Part shown: positions 56,642-64,000 of the stretch, in pieces
How the letters are laid out: every line of letters starts with the position of its first letter
Numbering within the stretch: the stretch's first letter is position 1
Source: Kutzneria kofuensis
GTDB lineage: Bacteria > Actinomycetota > Actinomycetes > Mycobacteriales > Pseudonocardiaceae
Direction: 5' to 3'
Assembly: GCF_014203355.1 (NCBI RefSeq)
Contig: NZ_JACHIR010000001.1
Location: 5,830,038-5,894,037, forward strand
DNA length: 64,000 bases
Made by a program: the position numbers and the translations under genes
Notes under the pieces: generated by a model
Databases searched by the model: none
What the model saw: only the letters and a program-made list of their open reading frames with translations
What the model was told of the DNA's origin: nothing

Positions 56642-59560
56642 TTGCGGCCAACCTGGCGCAAATTCGGCAGATTGGCACCCCTGATGCTCCTCGGAAGAGT
56701 ACTGCCCGCGCTGACCGCGGCCGGACTGCTCCTCGCGAGCGGTCCGGCCGCGTTCCCCGCCCTCAACAGCGCCGCCGCGGCGGACGCCACCAACCTCGCC
56801 CTCGGCAAGCCGATCACCGCGTCCTCGGTGATCGGCAACTTCGCCGCGAGCAACGCCGACGACGGCGACCCCACCACCTACTGGGAGGCCGCCGGCAACA
56901 GCTTCCCCAACACACTCACCGTGTCGCTCGGCTCCAACGCCGACGTCACGTCGATCGTGCTGCGGCTCAACCCCTCCACCGACTGGGGCGCCCGCACCCA
57001 GACCATCGAGGTCCTCGGCCGCGACCAGGAGGCCGCCGGCTTCACCGGCCTCGTCGCCGCCACGCCGTACGCCTTCGACCCGGCCACCGGCAACACCGTG
57101 ACGATCCCGGTGACCGCCCGCGTCGCCGACGTGCAGCTGAAGATCACCGCCAACACCGGCTCCGGCGGCGGCCAGATCGCCGAGTTCGGCGTCTTCGGCA
57201 CGCCGTCGCCCAACCCCGACCTGACCGTCACCGACACGGCCTGGACGCCGGGCACGCCGATCGAGACCGACGACGTCACGGCCGCCGCGACCGTGCGCAA
57301 CGTCGGCCAGCTCGCCACCAGCGCCACCACCAACGTCGGCTTCTACCTGGGCACGACCAAGGTCGGCACCGCCCAGGTCGGGCCGCTGGCGATCGGCGCG
57401 TCCGCGACGGTCTCGGCGAGGATCGGCCGCCACGACGCCGGTTCGTACCGGCTGACCGCCAAGGTCGACGAGGCCAACCGGATCATCGAGAAGGACGAGA
57501 CCAACAACGCCTTCACCGCCCCGTCGCCGCTGGTCGTCGCCCCGGTGGCCAGCTCGGACCTGGTCGCCGCGGTCAGCCCCACGCCGGACGAGCCGGCCGC
57601 CGGCGACCTCGTCGACTTCGTCGCCACGCTGAAGAACCAGGGCACGCGGCCGTCAACCCCGGGCGGTCACACCGTCAAGGTCACGATCACCGACGCGTAC
57701 ACCGGCCGGTTCCAGACGGTGCTGGTCGGCGTGCACATCGGCACCCTCACCCCCGGCGCGTCGGCCACGGTTCACCTCGGCAAGTGGCGGGCCGCCGCCG
57801 ACGGCCGCTACACCGTGAAGACCGAGCTTTCCAACGACGGCAACGAAGTCGCCATCAAGCGGGCCAACAACGTCGCCAGCCAGGACCTGTACGTCGGTCG
57901 CGGCGCGGCGATGCCGTACCACACCTACGAGGCGGAGAACGGCGTGCTCCGCGGCGGCGCCGCGGTTGTCGGTCCCAACCGGACGATCGGCGACCTCGCC
58001 GGCGAAGCGTCCGGCCGCCGGGCCGTGACCCTGAACCAGACCGGCGCCTCCGTCGAGTTCACCACCGAGGAGCCGACCAACACCTTGGTCACCCGGTTCT
58101 CCGTTCCGGACGGCACGGAGTCCACTCTGGACGTCTACGTGAACGGCAAGTTCCTCAAGCCGATCACGTTGAACCCCAAGTACGCCTGGCTGTACGGCCC
58201 GGAGGCGTCGCCCGGCAACGACCCCGCCGCCGGCCCGGCGCGGCACATCTACGACGAGGCCAACCTGCTGCTCGGCACCACCGTGCCGGCCGGCAGCAAG
58301 ATCCGCCTGCAGAAGGACGCCGCCAACACCGCCAGCTACGCCATCGACTTCGTCAGCCTGGAGCGGGTCGCGCCGGTCGCCAACCCCGATCCGGCGCACT
58401 ACGTCACGCCCGCCGGCTTCACCCAGCAGGACGTGCAGGCCGCGCTGGACAGGGTCCGCACCGACATCACCGGCGCCTACACCGGCGTCTATCTGCCTGC
58501 GGGCGACTACCAGACCACCGACAAGTTCACTGTCTCCGGCACCGCCGTCAAGATCGTCGGGGCTGGCCCGTGGTTCACGCGGTTCTTCGCCCCGCAGGAC
58601 CGGACCAATGTCGACGTCGGCTTCCGGATCGACAGCTCCGCCAACGGGTCCAGCTTCGCCGGCTTCTCCTACTTCGGCGACTACGACACCCGGCTGGACG
58701 GCCAGGGCCGCGTCTTCGACCTCGCCAACGTGTCCGATATCAGCATCGACAACGTGTGGGTCGAGCACAGCGTGGTCATGGTGTGGGGCACCAACGTGCA
58801 CAACCTGACCGTGTCCAACTCGCGGGCGCGGGACCTGATGGCCGACGGCGTCAACCTGACCAACGGCAGCACCGGCAACCACGTCGTCAACAACGAGGCG
58901 CGCAGCACCGGCGACGACAGCTTCGCGCTGTGGGCCGCCACCGACCTGCACAACGGCGACCAGCGTGACAACCTGTTCGAGCACCTCACCGCGCTGACCC
59001 CGTGGCGGGCCGCCGGCGTCGCCGTCTACGGCGGCCAGGCCGACACCTTCCGGGACGTGGTCGTCGCCGACACCCTCGCCGGCAGCGGCGTCACCATCAG
59101 CTCGCTGAACTTCGGCGTGACGATGCGGGACTTCGGCCCGGACACCACCGCCCTGCGCAACTTCTCCGTCGTGCGGGCCGGCGGCCACTTCTGGGGCGCG
59201 CAGACCTTCCCGGCGGTCTGGGTCTTCTCCGCCACCAACGCGTTCCGGGCCATCCGGGTGTCCGATGTGGACATCGTCGACCCGACGTACAGCGGCATCA
59301 TGTTCCAGACCGACTACATCGGAGGCCAGCCGGCGTACCCGATCACCGACACCGAGTTCGACCACGTCTCCATCAGCGGCGCCCACCGCAGCGGCGACGC
59401 GTTCGACGCCAAGTCCGGCTTCGGACTGTGGGCCAACGAGCTCCCGGAGCCGGGACAGGGCCCGGCGGTCGGCTCGGTGACGTTCCACGACCTGCGGCTG
59501 TGCGACAACGCGCAGGACATCAAGAACACGACGACCACCTTCGCGATCACCGTGCGGTGA
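56642..59560 (+). CDS. Secreted multi-domain carbohydrate-active protein: CBM32, CARDB, CBM35 and GH87-like beta-helix
   Basis: This protein of about 972 residues has a signal peptide (WRKFGRLAPLMLLGRVLPAL, then a hydrophobic core). A discoidin/CBM32 domain (about 48-190, LALGKPITASSVIGNFAASN) is followed by two CARDB domains (195-300, 302-415), a CBM35-like domain (425-580, YHTYEAENGVLRGGA), and a right-handed beta-helix (about 590-970). The helix has VYLPAGDYQTT, DLMADGVNLTNGS and STGDDSFALWA; the Asp-Gly and Gly-Asp-Asp positions fit GH87 alpha-1,3-glucanase (mycodextranase). It follows the GH95-like gene by 64 bases. The start is uncertain: TTG 56642, or ATG 56684. Confidence 0.75.
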   Translation: MRPTWRKFGRLAPLMLLGRVLPALTAAGLLLASGPAAFPALNSAAAADATNLALGKPITASSVIGNFAASNADDGDPTTYWEAAGNSFPNTLTVSLGSNADVTSIVLRLNPSTDWGARTQTIEVLGRDQEAAGFTGLVAATPYAFDPATGNTVTIPVTARVADVQLKITANTGSGGGQIAEFGVFGTPSPNPDLTVTDTAWTPGTPIETDDVTAAATVRNVGQLATSATTNVGFYLGTTKVGTAQVGPLAIGASATVSARIGRHDAGSYRLTAKVDEANRIIEKDETNNAFTAPSPLVVAPVASSDLVAAVSPTPDEPAAGDLVDFVATLKNQGTRPSTPGGHTVKVTITDAYTGRFQTVLVGVHIGTLTPGASATVHLGKWRAAADGRYTVKTELSNDGNEVAIKRANNVASQDLYVGRGAAMPYHTYEAENGVLRGGAAVVGPNRTIGDLAGEASGRRAVTLNQTGASVEFTTEEPTNTLVTRFSVPDGTESTLDVYVNGKFLKPITLNPKYAWLYGPEASPGNDPAAGPARHIYDEANLLLGTTVPAGSKIRLQKDAANTASYAIDFVSLERVAPVANPDPAHYVTPAGFTQQDVQAALDRVRTDITGAYTGVYLPAGDYQTTDKFTVSGTAVKIVGAGPWFTRFFAPQDRTNVDVGFRIDSSANGSSFAGFSYFGDYDTRLDGQGRVFDLANVSDISIDNVWVEHSVVMVWGTNVHNLTVSNSRARDLMADGVNLTNGSTGNHVVNNEARSTGDDSFALWAATDLHNGDQRDNLFEHLTALTPWRAAGVAVYGGQADTFRDVVVADTLAGSGVTISSLNFGVTMRDFGPDTTALRNFSVVRAGGHFWGAQTFPAVWVFSATNAFRAIRVSDVDIVDPTYSGIMFQTDYIGGQPAYPITDTEFDHVSISGAHRSGDAFDAKSGFGLWANELPEPGQGPAVGSVTFHDLRLCDNAQDIKNTTTTFAITVR

Positions 59561-59562
59561 GT

Positions 59563-59599
59563 GAACAGCAGGTGCCGGCACGGCCGGCACCTGCTGTTC
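59563..59599. terminator. Bidirectional terminator with perfect 17-base stem
   Basis: GAACAGCAGGTGCCGGC (59563-59579) pairs with GCCGGCACCTGCTGTTC (59583-59599) around a three-base loop, exactly filling the gap between the convergent GH87-like and double-psi-barrel genes. Confidence 0.85.
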
Positions 59600-59600
59600 G

Positions 59601-60290
59601 TCAGCCCCGGAAGCAGTGGCCGTTCTGGTACAGATCTCCCGGCGACACCGCCAACCCGGCCGGCGGGTTGACCTGGTACGGCCGGGAACCGTTGCGGGTC
59701 AGGGAGTCCTCGCACTTCACGATGCCGCGGTCGGTCGCGGCCCCGGCCCACAGATCGACGTGCGAGCCGGCGCAGTTGGCGCAGGTGTCCTCGAGGATGA
59801 AGTACCGCCGCACGTCGGGCACGTAGATCTTGGTGCCGGGCTTGAAGCTGCCCTGCTGGGCGGCGAACGTGATGGGGTCATCGAAGGTGCCGGTGCCGCC
59901 GGCCCGGCCGTGCATCACGTCGGGGAAGGCGATTTCCCGGCTGCCGGGCGGGTCGTTGTCGGCCGCGCCGTAGAAGGTGATCTGGCCGGAGGCGTTCGGG
60001 TTCGCCTGCTGCGGAGGGGCGGCCGGGGGAGCGGCCGGGGGTGGCGGCGCGATGCTGGCGGCCGAGGTCGGCTTGGCGGTCGTCGTCGAGGAGGAAGCGG
60101 CGGTGGTCGTGGTGGTCGGCGCGGCGGTGCTGGTGGTGGTCACGTAGGTGGCGCCGCCGATGATCGGTGGCCCGGCGACGGGGATCGAGGTGCCGGCGAC
60201 CTGCCGGGGCGGGGAGAACAGGTACACGGCCACGCCGATCACGAGCAGGACGGCGACGGCCGCCGCCCCGACGACAACTCTCGTCCGCAT
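59601..60290 (-). CDS. Membrane-anchored protein with double-psi-barrel (3D/DPBB-like) domain
   Basis: This 229-residue protein has one N-terminal membrane helix (6-24), a Thr/Ser/Pro/Ala-rich outer linker (about 45-100), and a C-terminal domain (105-229). That domain reads GTFDDPITFA, KIYVPDVRRYFILEDTCANC, AGSHVDLWAG and CEDSLTR. The spacing of FDDPITFA, the EDTCANC loop and HVDLW is like the 3D/DPBB fold of cell-wall lytic enzymes and expansin-like proteins. Two cysteines in CANC plus two later ones suggest disulphides. The activity is unproven. Confidence 0.65.
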   Translation of the reverse strand: MRTRVVVGAAAVAVLLVIGVAVYLFSPPRQVAGTSIPVAGPPIIGGATYVTTTSTAAPTTTTTAASSSTTTAKPTSAASIAPPPPAAPPAAPPQQANPNASGQITFYGAADNDPPGSREIAFPDVMHGRAGGTGTFDDPITFAAQQGSFKPGTKIYVPDVRRYFILEDTCANCAGSHVDLWAGAATDRGIVKCEDSLTRNGSRPYQVNPPAGLAVSPGDLYQNGHCFRG

Positions 60291-60367
60291 GAGTAAAGGT
60301 CCTTGACGTTCACCGGCAATGCCCGGAACCTATCGGCCGGTTGATCATCGTCAAGGGTCCAAGGTCC

Positions 60368-61327
60368 CTAGTCCCAGTCGACGGCGATCCCCGCGAGCCC
60401 GCGGCCGACGCGGGAGAAGTAGGCGCTGGCGACGCCGCCGATGCCGCACACCAGATCCTCGGACTGGGTCGGCTCCGTGTCCTCCCGCAGCCGGAAGTAG
60501 CTGGTGCAGCGGGCCGGCATCGCCTTGCGGTGGAAGGCCATCTGCAGCAGGTACTCGCCGGACGGCTCGCGGAAGGTGCGGTTGGTGCCGGGCGTCGGCC
60601 GGGCCGGCTCGTTGTGCAGGCTGAAGCAGAACACGTGCCGCTCGCCCTCGGTGAGCCGGCGGTCGAACAGCAGTTCCAGCACCATCGTGGACGACTCGAG
60701 GTGCCGTCGGATCCGCCCGGTGCGACAGCCCTCCGCGGTGCGCACCACGTACGTCTCCACTGAGCTGCCGTCGTCGGCGTGGAACATCGCGATGTACCGG
60801 TCCGGGCCGGCGTTGTTGGCCTGCACCACCATCCGCGTCGTGGACGCGCGCTGGCAGCGGTGCTGGTCGATCGTGATCATGTCGTGCACGGAGAGCATGC
60901 GCAGCTCGCCGTTGCACACGATGGACTCCTGCGGCACGTCCAGTTCGCTCAGCAGCGCGTCGGACGCCGACCAGAGTGAGCCGAACTCGCCGAACGAGCC
61001 GACCGGCTGGCGGTCCGGCGCCGGGCGGGTGCGCGGGCCGACCAGCACCACCAGCGAGTCCGGCGGCAGCGTCAGAACCCGTTCCAGCGCCCGTAACGCG
61101 GACAGCGCGCGCGGCACCTCGGGGTGGCGCAGGCCGCGCTGCCAGTAGCTGAGGGTGGACTGGCCGACGTGCACGCCCATCCGGTCCAGGTGGGCGCCGA
61201 GCCGGGCCAGCGACAGGCCGCGGTGCGCGATGGCGGTGCGCAGGGCGCGGGGAAAGGGGCCGTAGCGCAGGGCCTCGACGAGGGTGGCGTCGAGTTCGGG
61301 TGGCGGGGGTGTCGACTCGGTGCTCAT
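60368..61327 (-). CDS. XRE-like helix-turn-helix regulator with long C-terminal domain
   Basis: This 319-residue protein has a helix-turn-helix at about 18-95 (FPRALRTAIAHRGLSLARLG, then GQSTLSYWQRGLRHPEVPRA). This resembles an XRE domain in which the second helix chooses operator bases. The C-terminal 200 residues (about 115-319) are beta-rich, with no catalytic motif I recognise (YIAMFHADDGSSVETYVVRT). Similar proteins are frequent in Pseudonocardiaceae and are unnamed. It lies head-to-head with the small membrane protein gene at 61,549. Confidence 0.65.
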   Translation of the reverse strand: MSTESTPPPPELDATLVEALRYGPFPRALRTAIAHRGLSLARLGAHLDRMGVHVGQSTLSYWQRGLRHPEVPRALSALRALERVLTLPPDSLVVLVGPRTRPAPDRQPVGSFGEFGSLWSASDALLSELDVPQESIVCNGELRMLSVHDMITIDQHRCQRASTTRMVVQANNAGPDRYIAMFHADDGSSVETYVVRTAEGCRTGRIRRHLESSTMVLELLFDRRLTEGERHVFCFSLHNEPARPTPGTNRTFREPSGEYLLQMAFHRKAMPARCTSYFRLREDTEPTQSEDLVCGIGGVASAYFSRVGRGLAGIAVDWD

Positions 61328-61548
61328 CCGTCCCAGGGCGTTCGCAGGGTGTGAACGGCGTGTGAATGTTCACCGTAGGTGGCCGCGGTGCACGGCGGAA
61401 GGCCCTGATCGACGGGGAACGCTCCGCCCGGTCAACGGACACTCTTGTCCGCCACCGTCTCGTCACGCACAGTCATCGCAGCCGCCGGTCGCGGTGCCCT
61501 GCACCCCGCGACCGGCGCGCCAACGAACTCGCCAGGAGGTCGAAGACC

Positions 61549-61887
61549 GTGCACGCACTCGCGGCCGCCGCCGTCGCGGCGGCACTGGTCGCCGCGCCCG
61601 CCGCGGCGTCGCCCGACCACGCCACCCGGCCGTACCAACAATCCCTCGAAGGGCGGAAGGGTGCCGGCGCACCCCCGCCCTCGGTGACACAGAGATACGT
61701 ACTGACGCTGCCCGGATCGCCATCGCGGGGCACGGGTCTTCACGGCAGCTACGCCGACCGAGACAATCCCGCGCCCGCGGGCGACTCACCGCCGCCGAGC
61801 CCGGGAATGATCGTGCTGCTGGCGGTGTTGGCGCTGGTCGGGGCCGGTGCCCTGATGGTGGCGCCGCGGTGGCTGCGCGGGCAGTGA
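61549..61887 (+). CDS. Small secreted/type I membrane protein
   Basis: This 112-residue protein has a signal peptide (1-22, ALAAAAVAAALVAAPAAAS), a Pro/Ser-rich outer part of about 60 residues, and a C-terminal membrane helix (about 84-105, MIVLLAVLALVGAGALMVA) with a basic tail (PRWLRGQ). The GTG at 61549 has AGGAGG nine bases upstream. It has no LPXTG motif and no known family. A role at the cell surface is inferred only from topology. Confidence 0.6.
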   Translation: MHALAAAAVAAALVAAPAAASPDHATRPYQQSLEGRKGAGAPPPSVTQRYVLTLPGSPSRGTGLHGSYADRDNPAPAGDSPPPSPGMIVLLAVLALVGAGALMVAPRWLRGQ

Positions 61888-62096
61888 ACGGCCGTCCGAG
61901 GGGGCGCCGGTGGGGCCGGCCGCTACCCCTAGTGGATGATCGTGCCTGACGCCACCGCTTCTGGCGGCCCGACCGGCTAGTGGACAAGCCTCGCGGATCG
62001 TATCCTGGTTGGTGACGCCCCAAAGTGGGCGTCCGCCGGGTTCGGCGGCAACCGAGACCCTGGCGCCCGCGACCCCACTGTGCCGGAGGAGGAGTC

Positions 62097-62486
62097 ATGC
62101 CACTCTCCGAGCACGAGCAGCGACTGCTCGACCAGATCGAGCGTGCGCTCTACGCTGAGGACCCGAAGTTCGCCTCCACTGTGCGTGGTGCTCGTCTCCG
62201 CCGGCCGTCCCGACGGCGCAGGCTGTACGGCATCGTCGCCTTCCTTGTTGGTGTGGCTTTGCTCGTATTCGGTGTGATCGTGCCGCTCAAGCTCGCCAGC
62301 ATCCCGATTGTCAGCGTGCTTGGCTTCCTGGTCATGTTCGTCGGTGCTCTGCTGACACTGACAACACTGACCAAGGGCGGCGGCGCCTCCGCCGAGGGTT
62401 CCGGGCAGTCCGGCGGCACCCCGCACCGCTCCGGCTTCGCGCAGCGCATGGAAGATCGTTTCCGCAAGCGCTTCGAAGAGGAGTGA
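62097..62486 (+). CDS. DUF3040 family membrane protein
   Basis: This 129-residue actinobacterial protein starts MPLSEHEQRLLDQIERALYA and continues EDPKFASTVR, the DUF3040 hallmark. Two membrane helices (about 42-62 and 67-90) and a basic/acidic tail (MEDRFRKRFEEE) follow. Family members are often next to mraZ and the division cluster, but here no mraZ follows, only hairpins and a secreted protein. The function is unknown. The ATG at 62097 has GGAGGAG. Confidence 0.88.
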   Translation: MPLSEHEQRLLDQIERALYAEDPKFASTVRGARLRRPSRRRRLYGIVAFLVGVALLVFGVIVPLKLASIPIVSVLGFLVMFVGALLTLTTLTKGGGASAEGSGQSGGTPHRSGFAQRMEDRFRKRFEEE

Positions 62487-62519
62487 CCCCGACACATCCC
62501 TTCGACCTCCACCCGCTTC

Positions 62520-62546
62520 AAGGGCCCCCTCCCCGAGGGGGCCCTT
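62520..62546 (+). terminator. Terminator of the DUF3040 gene
   Basis: AAGGGCCCCCT (62520-62530) pairs with AGGGGGCCCTT (62536-62546), a perfect 11-base stem with a five-base loop, 34 bases after the stop codon. Confidence 0.85.
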
Positions 62547-62553
62547 AGCGTTT

Positions 62554-62757
62554 CCGCGAGTCCCGCTCTCGGGCTGGAGAGTTCCGTCCTCGGGCCCACC
62601 CGCTTACGCAACCACGCTGGAAAATGCCCGAGGGCGGAACTCGCCGAGGCGCCCGAGAGCGGGACTCGCGGGGGGCATGCCACCGACACGCCGCCCCCCT
62701 CGGCGGACGTGTGCCCGAAACCGTATTTCGGCCTGCCCGAGAGCGGGACTCGCGGAT
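62554..62757. repeat. Nested hairpin plus half-copy of repeat family A
   Basis: Outer arms at 62554-62574 and 62651-62671 are perfect 21-base inverted repeats. Inner arms at 62579-62595 and 62626-62642 pair over 17 bases with one mismatch. A further unit at 62712-62757 (GCCCGAAACCG, ATTTCGG, GAGAGCGGGACTCGCGG) repeats the right half of the element at 390-435 and can pair again with the left arm. The 329-base gap from the DUF3040 stop to the next gene is otherwise taken up by a terminator and a promoter. Confidence 0.75.
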
Positions 62758-62760
62758 GGG

Positions 62761-62788
62761 TTGACATAACGGACAAATCGGATACGGT
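62761..62788 (+). promoter_or_regulatory. Promoter before the small secreted protein gene
   Basis: TTGACA (62761-62766), 16 bases, then TACGGT (62783-62788) is a good housekeeping-type promoter. Transcription would begin near 62,795, just before the ATGs at 62804 and 62816. Confidence 0.6.
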
Positions 62789-62803
62789 CGTGGTGATCAT
62801 GAC

Positions 62804-63181
62804 ATGGGGGTGCGCATGACCACGACCCGTCGTATCGCGCTGATCTCCGCGGCAACCCTCGCCTGCGGGCTCGCGTTCACCGGCGCCGCGGCCGCCGGCA
62901 GTCCGAACTGCCAGGACTGGTGGACGATCGACGACACGAACAAGACGGTCTTCACCGACCAGACCCGGTCCGTGACCTTCTGGGGCCACCGCAGCTGCGA
63001 CGGCCCGCGGACGCCGTCCTGGTGGTCGGCCCCGTACCGGCCGGACGAGCCCGACGACCACTCCTGGGAGTCCGTGAAGAAGCTGCACGGCAACGACCCC
63101 GGCTCCCTCGCCTACGGCTTCGAGATGCACAACACCCCAAAGGGCTGGGTTGCCACCGGCTTCGCCTCCGCGCACGGCTGA
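62804..63181 (+). CDS. Small secreted protein of unknown function
   Basis: This protein of about 125 residues has a signal peptide (MTTTRRIALISAATLACGLA through FTGAAAAG), leaving a mature part of about 94 residues rich in Trp and Asp. It has two cysteines (NCQDWW and RSCDGPR) that can form a disulphide. I recognise no family. The ATG at 62816 follows GGGGG with good spacing and may be the real start; the ATG at 62804 adds four residues. It is followed 18 bases later by a hydrolase gene. Confidence 0.65.
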   Translation: MGVRMTTTRRIALISAATLACGLAFTGAAAAGSPNCQDWWTIDDTNKTVFTDQTRSVTFWGHRSCDGPRTPSWWSAPYRPDEPDDHSWESVKKLHGNDPGSLAYGFEMHNTPKGWVATGFASAHG

Positions 63182-63199
63182 CGGGCCTACCCTGCCGCC

Positions 63200-64000
63200 A
63201 TGACAGCGGGGGAACAGCTCGCACACGACGTCGGTCCCGACCACATCCAGATCTGCTACGAGCGATTCGGCGACCCGGCGGACCCGCCGGTGTTGCTGAT
63301 CATGGGCGCGAACGCCCAGATGATCGGCTGGCACGAGGGGTTCTGCCGGGAGCTGGTCGACCGCGGCCTGCACGTGATCCGGTTCGACAACCGGGACGCC
63401 GGCCGGTCGACGCACTTCCACGGGCAGGCCGACGTGATGGCGGCGCTGGCGGGTGACTTCTCCAGCGCCGCCTACTCGCTGGCGGACATGGTCGGCGACA
63501 CGCTGGGGCTGCTCGACGTGCTGGGCATCGACGGCGCGCACCTCGTCGGGGCCTCGATGGGCGGCTACATCGCCCAGCTCACGGCGATCGAGCACCCGGA
63601 GCGGGTCCGCTCGCTGACGTCGATGATGTCCACCACCGGCAGCCGTGCGGTCGGCCAGGCCGACATGGGGGTCTTCGCCGAGATCGGGTCCCAGCCCGGG
63701 GACGACCGCCAGGCCTACATCGACTGGTACGTCCACGCCCTGCCGATCTTCGGCTCACCGGCCTTCCCGCACGACCCGGCGGAGGTCGCCGAGCGTGGCG
63801 GCCGGTACTACGACCGCGGCTACGACCCGCAGGCGATGATGCGCCAGGGCGTCGCCGCCGTGGTGACGGGCGATCTGACGCCGAGGCTGCGGGCCGTCAG
63901 GACCCCGACCCTGGTGATCCACGGCGACGCCGACCGCATGTGCGACGTCAGCGGCGGCAGGGCCACCGCCGAGGCCATCCCCGGCGCCGAGCTGGTGATC
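63200..64000 (+). CDS. Alpha/beta hydrolase (3' end beyond the window)
   Basis: The first 267 codons are seen, with no stop before the right edge. The alpha/beta hydrolase fold shows the oxyanion strand VLLIMGANAQMIGWH (about 31-45), VIRFDNRDAGRST near 63, the nucleophile elbow VGASMGGYIAQ (Ser near 118), and the acid loop TLVIHGDADRMCD near 237. The catalytic His would be past the edge. It resembles 3-oxoadipate enol-lactonase-like or aclacinomycin-methylesterase-like esterases; the substrate is unknown. The ATG at 63200 is 18 bases after the preceding gene. Confidence 0.85.
   Translation, partial: MTAGEQLAHDVGPDHIQICYERFGDPADPPVLLIMGANAQMIGWHEGFCRELVDRGLHVIRFDNRDAGRSTHFHGQADVMAALAGDFSSAAYSLADMVGDTLGLLDVLGIDGAHLVGASMGGYIAQLTAIEHPERVRSLTSMMSTTGSRAVGQADMGVFAEIGSQPGDDRQAYIDWYVHALPIFGSPAFPHDPAEVAERGGRYYDRGYDPQAMMRQGVAAVVTGDLTPRLRAVRTPTLVIHGDADRMCDVSGGRATAEAIPGAELVI

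Noticed and set aside
1-64000. tRNA, rRNA, CRISPR array, insertion sequences, integrases, attachment sites, origins
   Set aside because: I looked for T-loop sequences, regular spacer-repeat patterns, transposase motifs and flanking direct repeats and saw none.

Overview
The window is high-GC actinobacterial DNA and most likely comes from a Pseudonocardiaceae-type genome (order Pseudonocardiales). I infer this from the codon use, the many GTG starts, the DUF3040 and DUF6328 families, and a backbone gene order resembling the Mycobacterium tuberculosis thyX-dapA-rnj-ftsK-argA-pgsA-clgR-pspA region. I found no rRNA, tRNA, CRISPR array, insertion sequence or integrase.

Region 1 (1-9,191): the end of an SAM-dependent methyltransferase; a secreted GH27 alpha-galactosidase divergent from a ROK regulator; a VTT/DedA-like membrane protein; a penicillin-binding protein whose transglycosylase half looks intact and whose transpeptidase half looks dead; a GNAT enzyme; a YcaQ-type DNA glycosylase; and a ribbon-helix-helix/DUF4097 pair facing thyX across an array of five TGACGTCA-like boxes.

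Region 2 (9,321-36,143) is the conserved backbone: thyX, a TIGR03085 protein, dapA, RNase J, an EamA transporter, ftsK, a MerR regulator, argA, rimO, pgsA, cinA, clgR, pspA and a PspM-like gene. Accessory genes are inserted in it: a RelB/RelE-like toxin-antitoxin pair beside a broken gene, a 1547-residue protein with four tandem CbxX-type AAA+ modules, a secreted subtilase, a second YcaQ-family protein, and a RloA-RloB (AbiL-like) two-gene system.

Region 3 (36,477-48,565): a uracil permease, a secreted sedolisin, pyrD, a winged-helix/TPR protein that looks like half of a STAND regulator, a small protein ending in a RHIM-like amyloid signalling motif (a candidate cell-death effector), Nei2 glycosylase with a ParA-type ATPase, a methyltransferase, a second sedolisin without a propeptide, DNA polymerase IV and a tiny secreted peptide.

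Region 4 (48,761-64,000): a large LuxR-family ATPase regulator with a probable leaderless promoter, a DUF6328 membrane protein, an acyltransferase, two large secreted carbohydrate-active proteins (GH95-like and GH87-like), a membrane-anchored double-psi-barrel-like protein, an XRE-like regulator, small membrane and secreted proteins, DUF3040, and the start of an alpha/beta hydrolase.

Perfect long hairpins stand at many gene ends. Two dispersed intergenic palindrome families recur: one at 338-434 and 62,554-62,757, the other at 13,558-13,600 and 39,980-40,125. The points most worth a second look are the amyloid-motif protein beside the half-STAND gene, the tetra-AAA+ protein, the RloAB pair, the pseudo-transpeptidase PBP, and the operator array between the ribbon-helix-helix gene and thyX.
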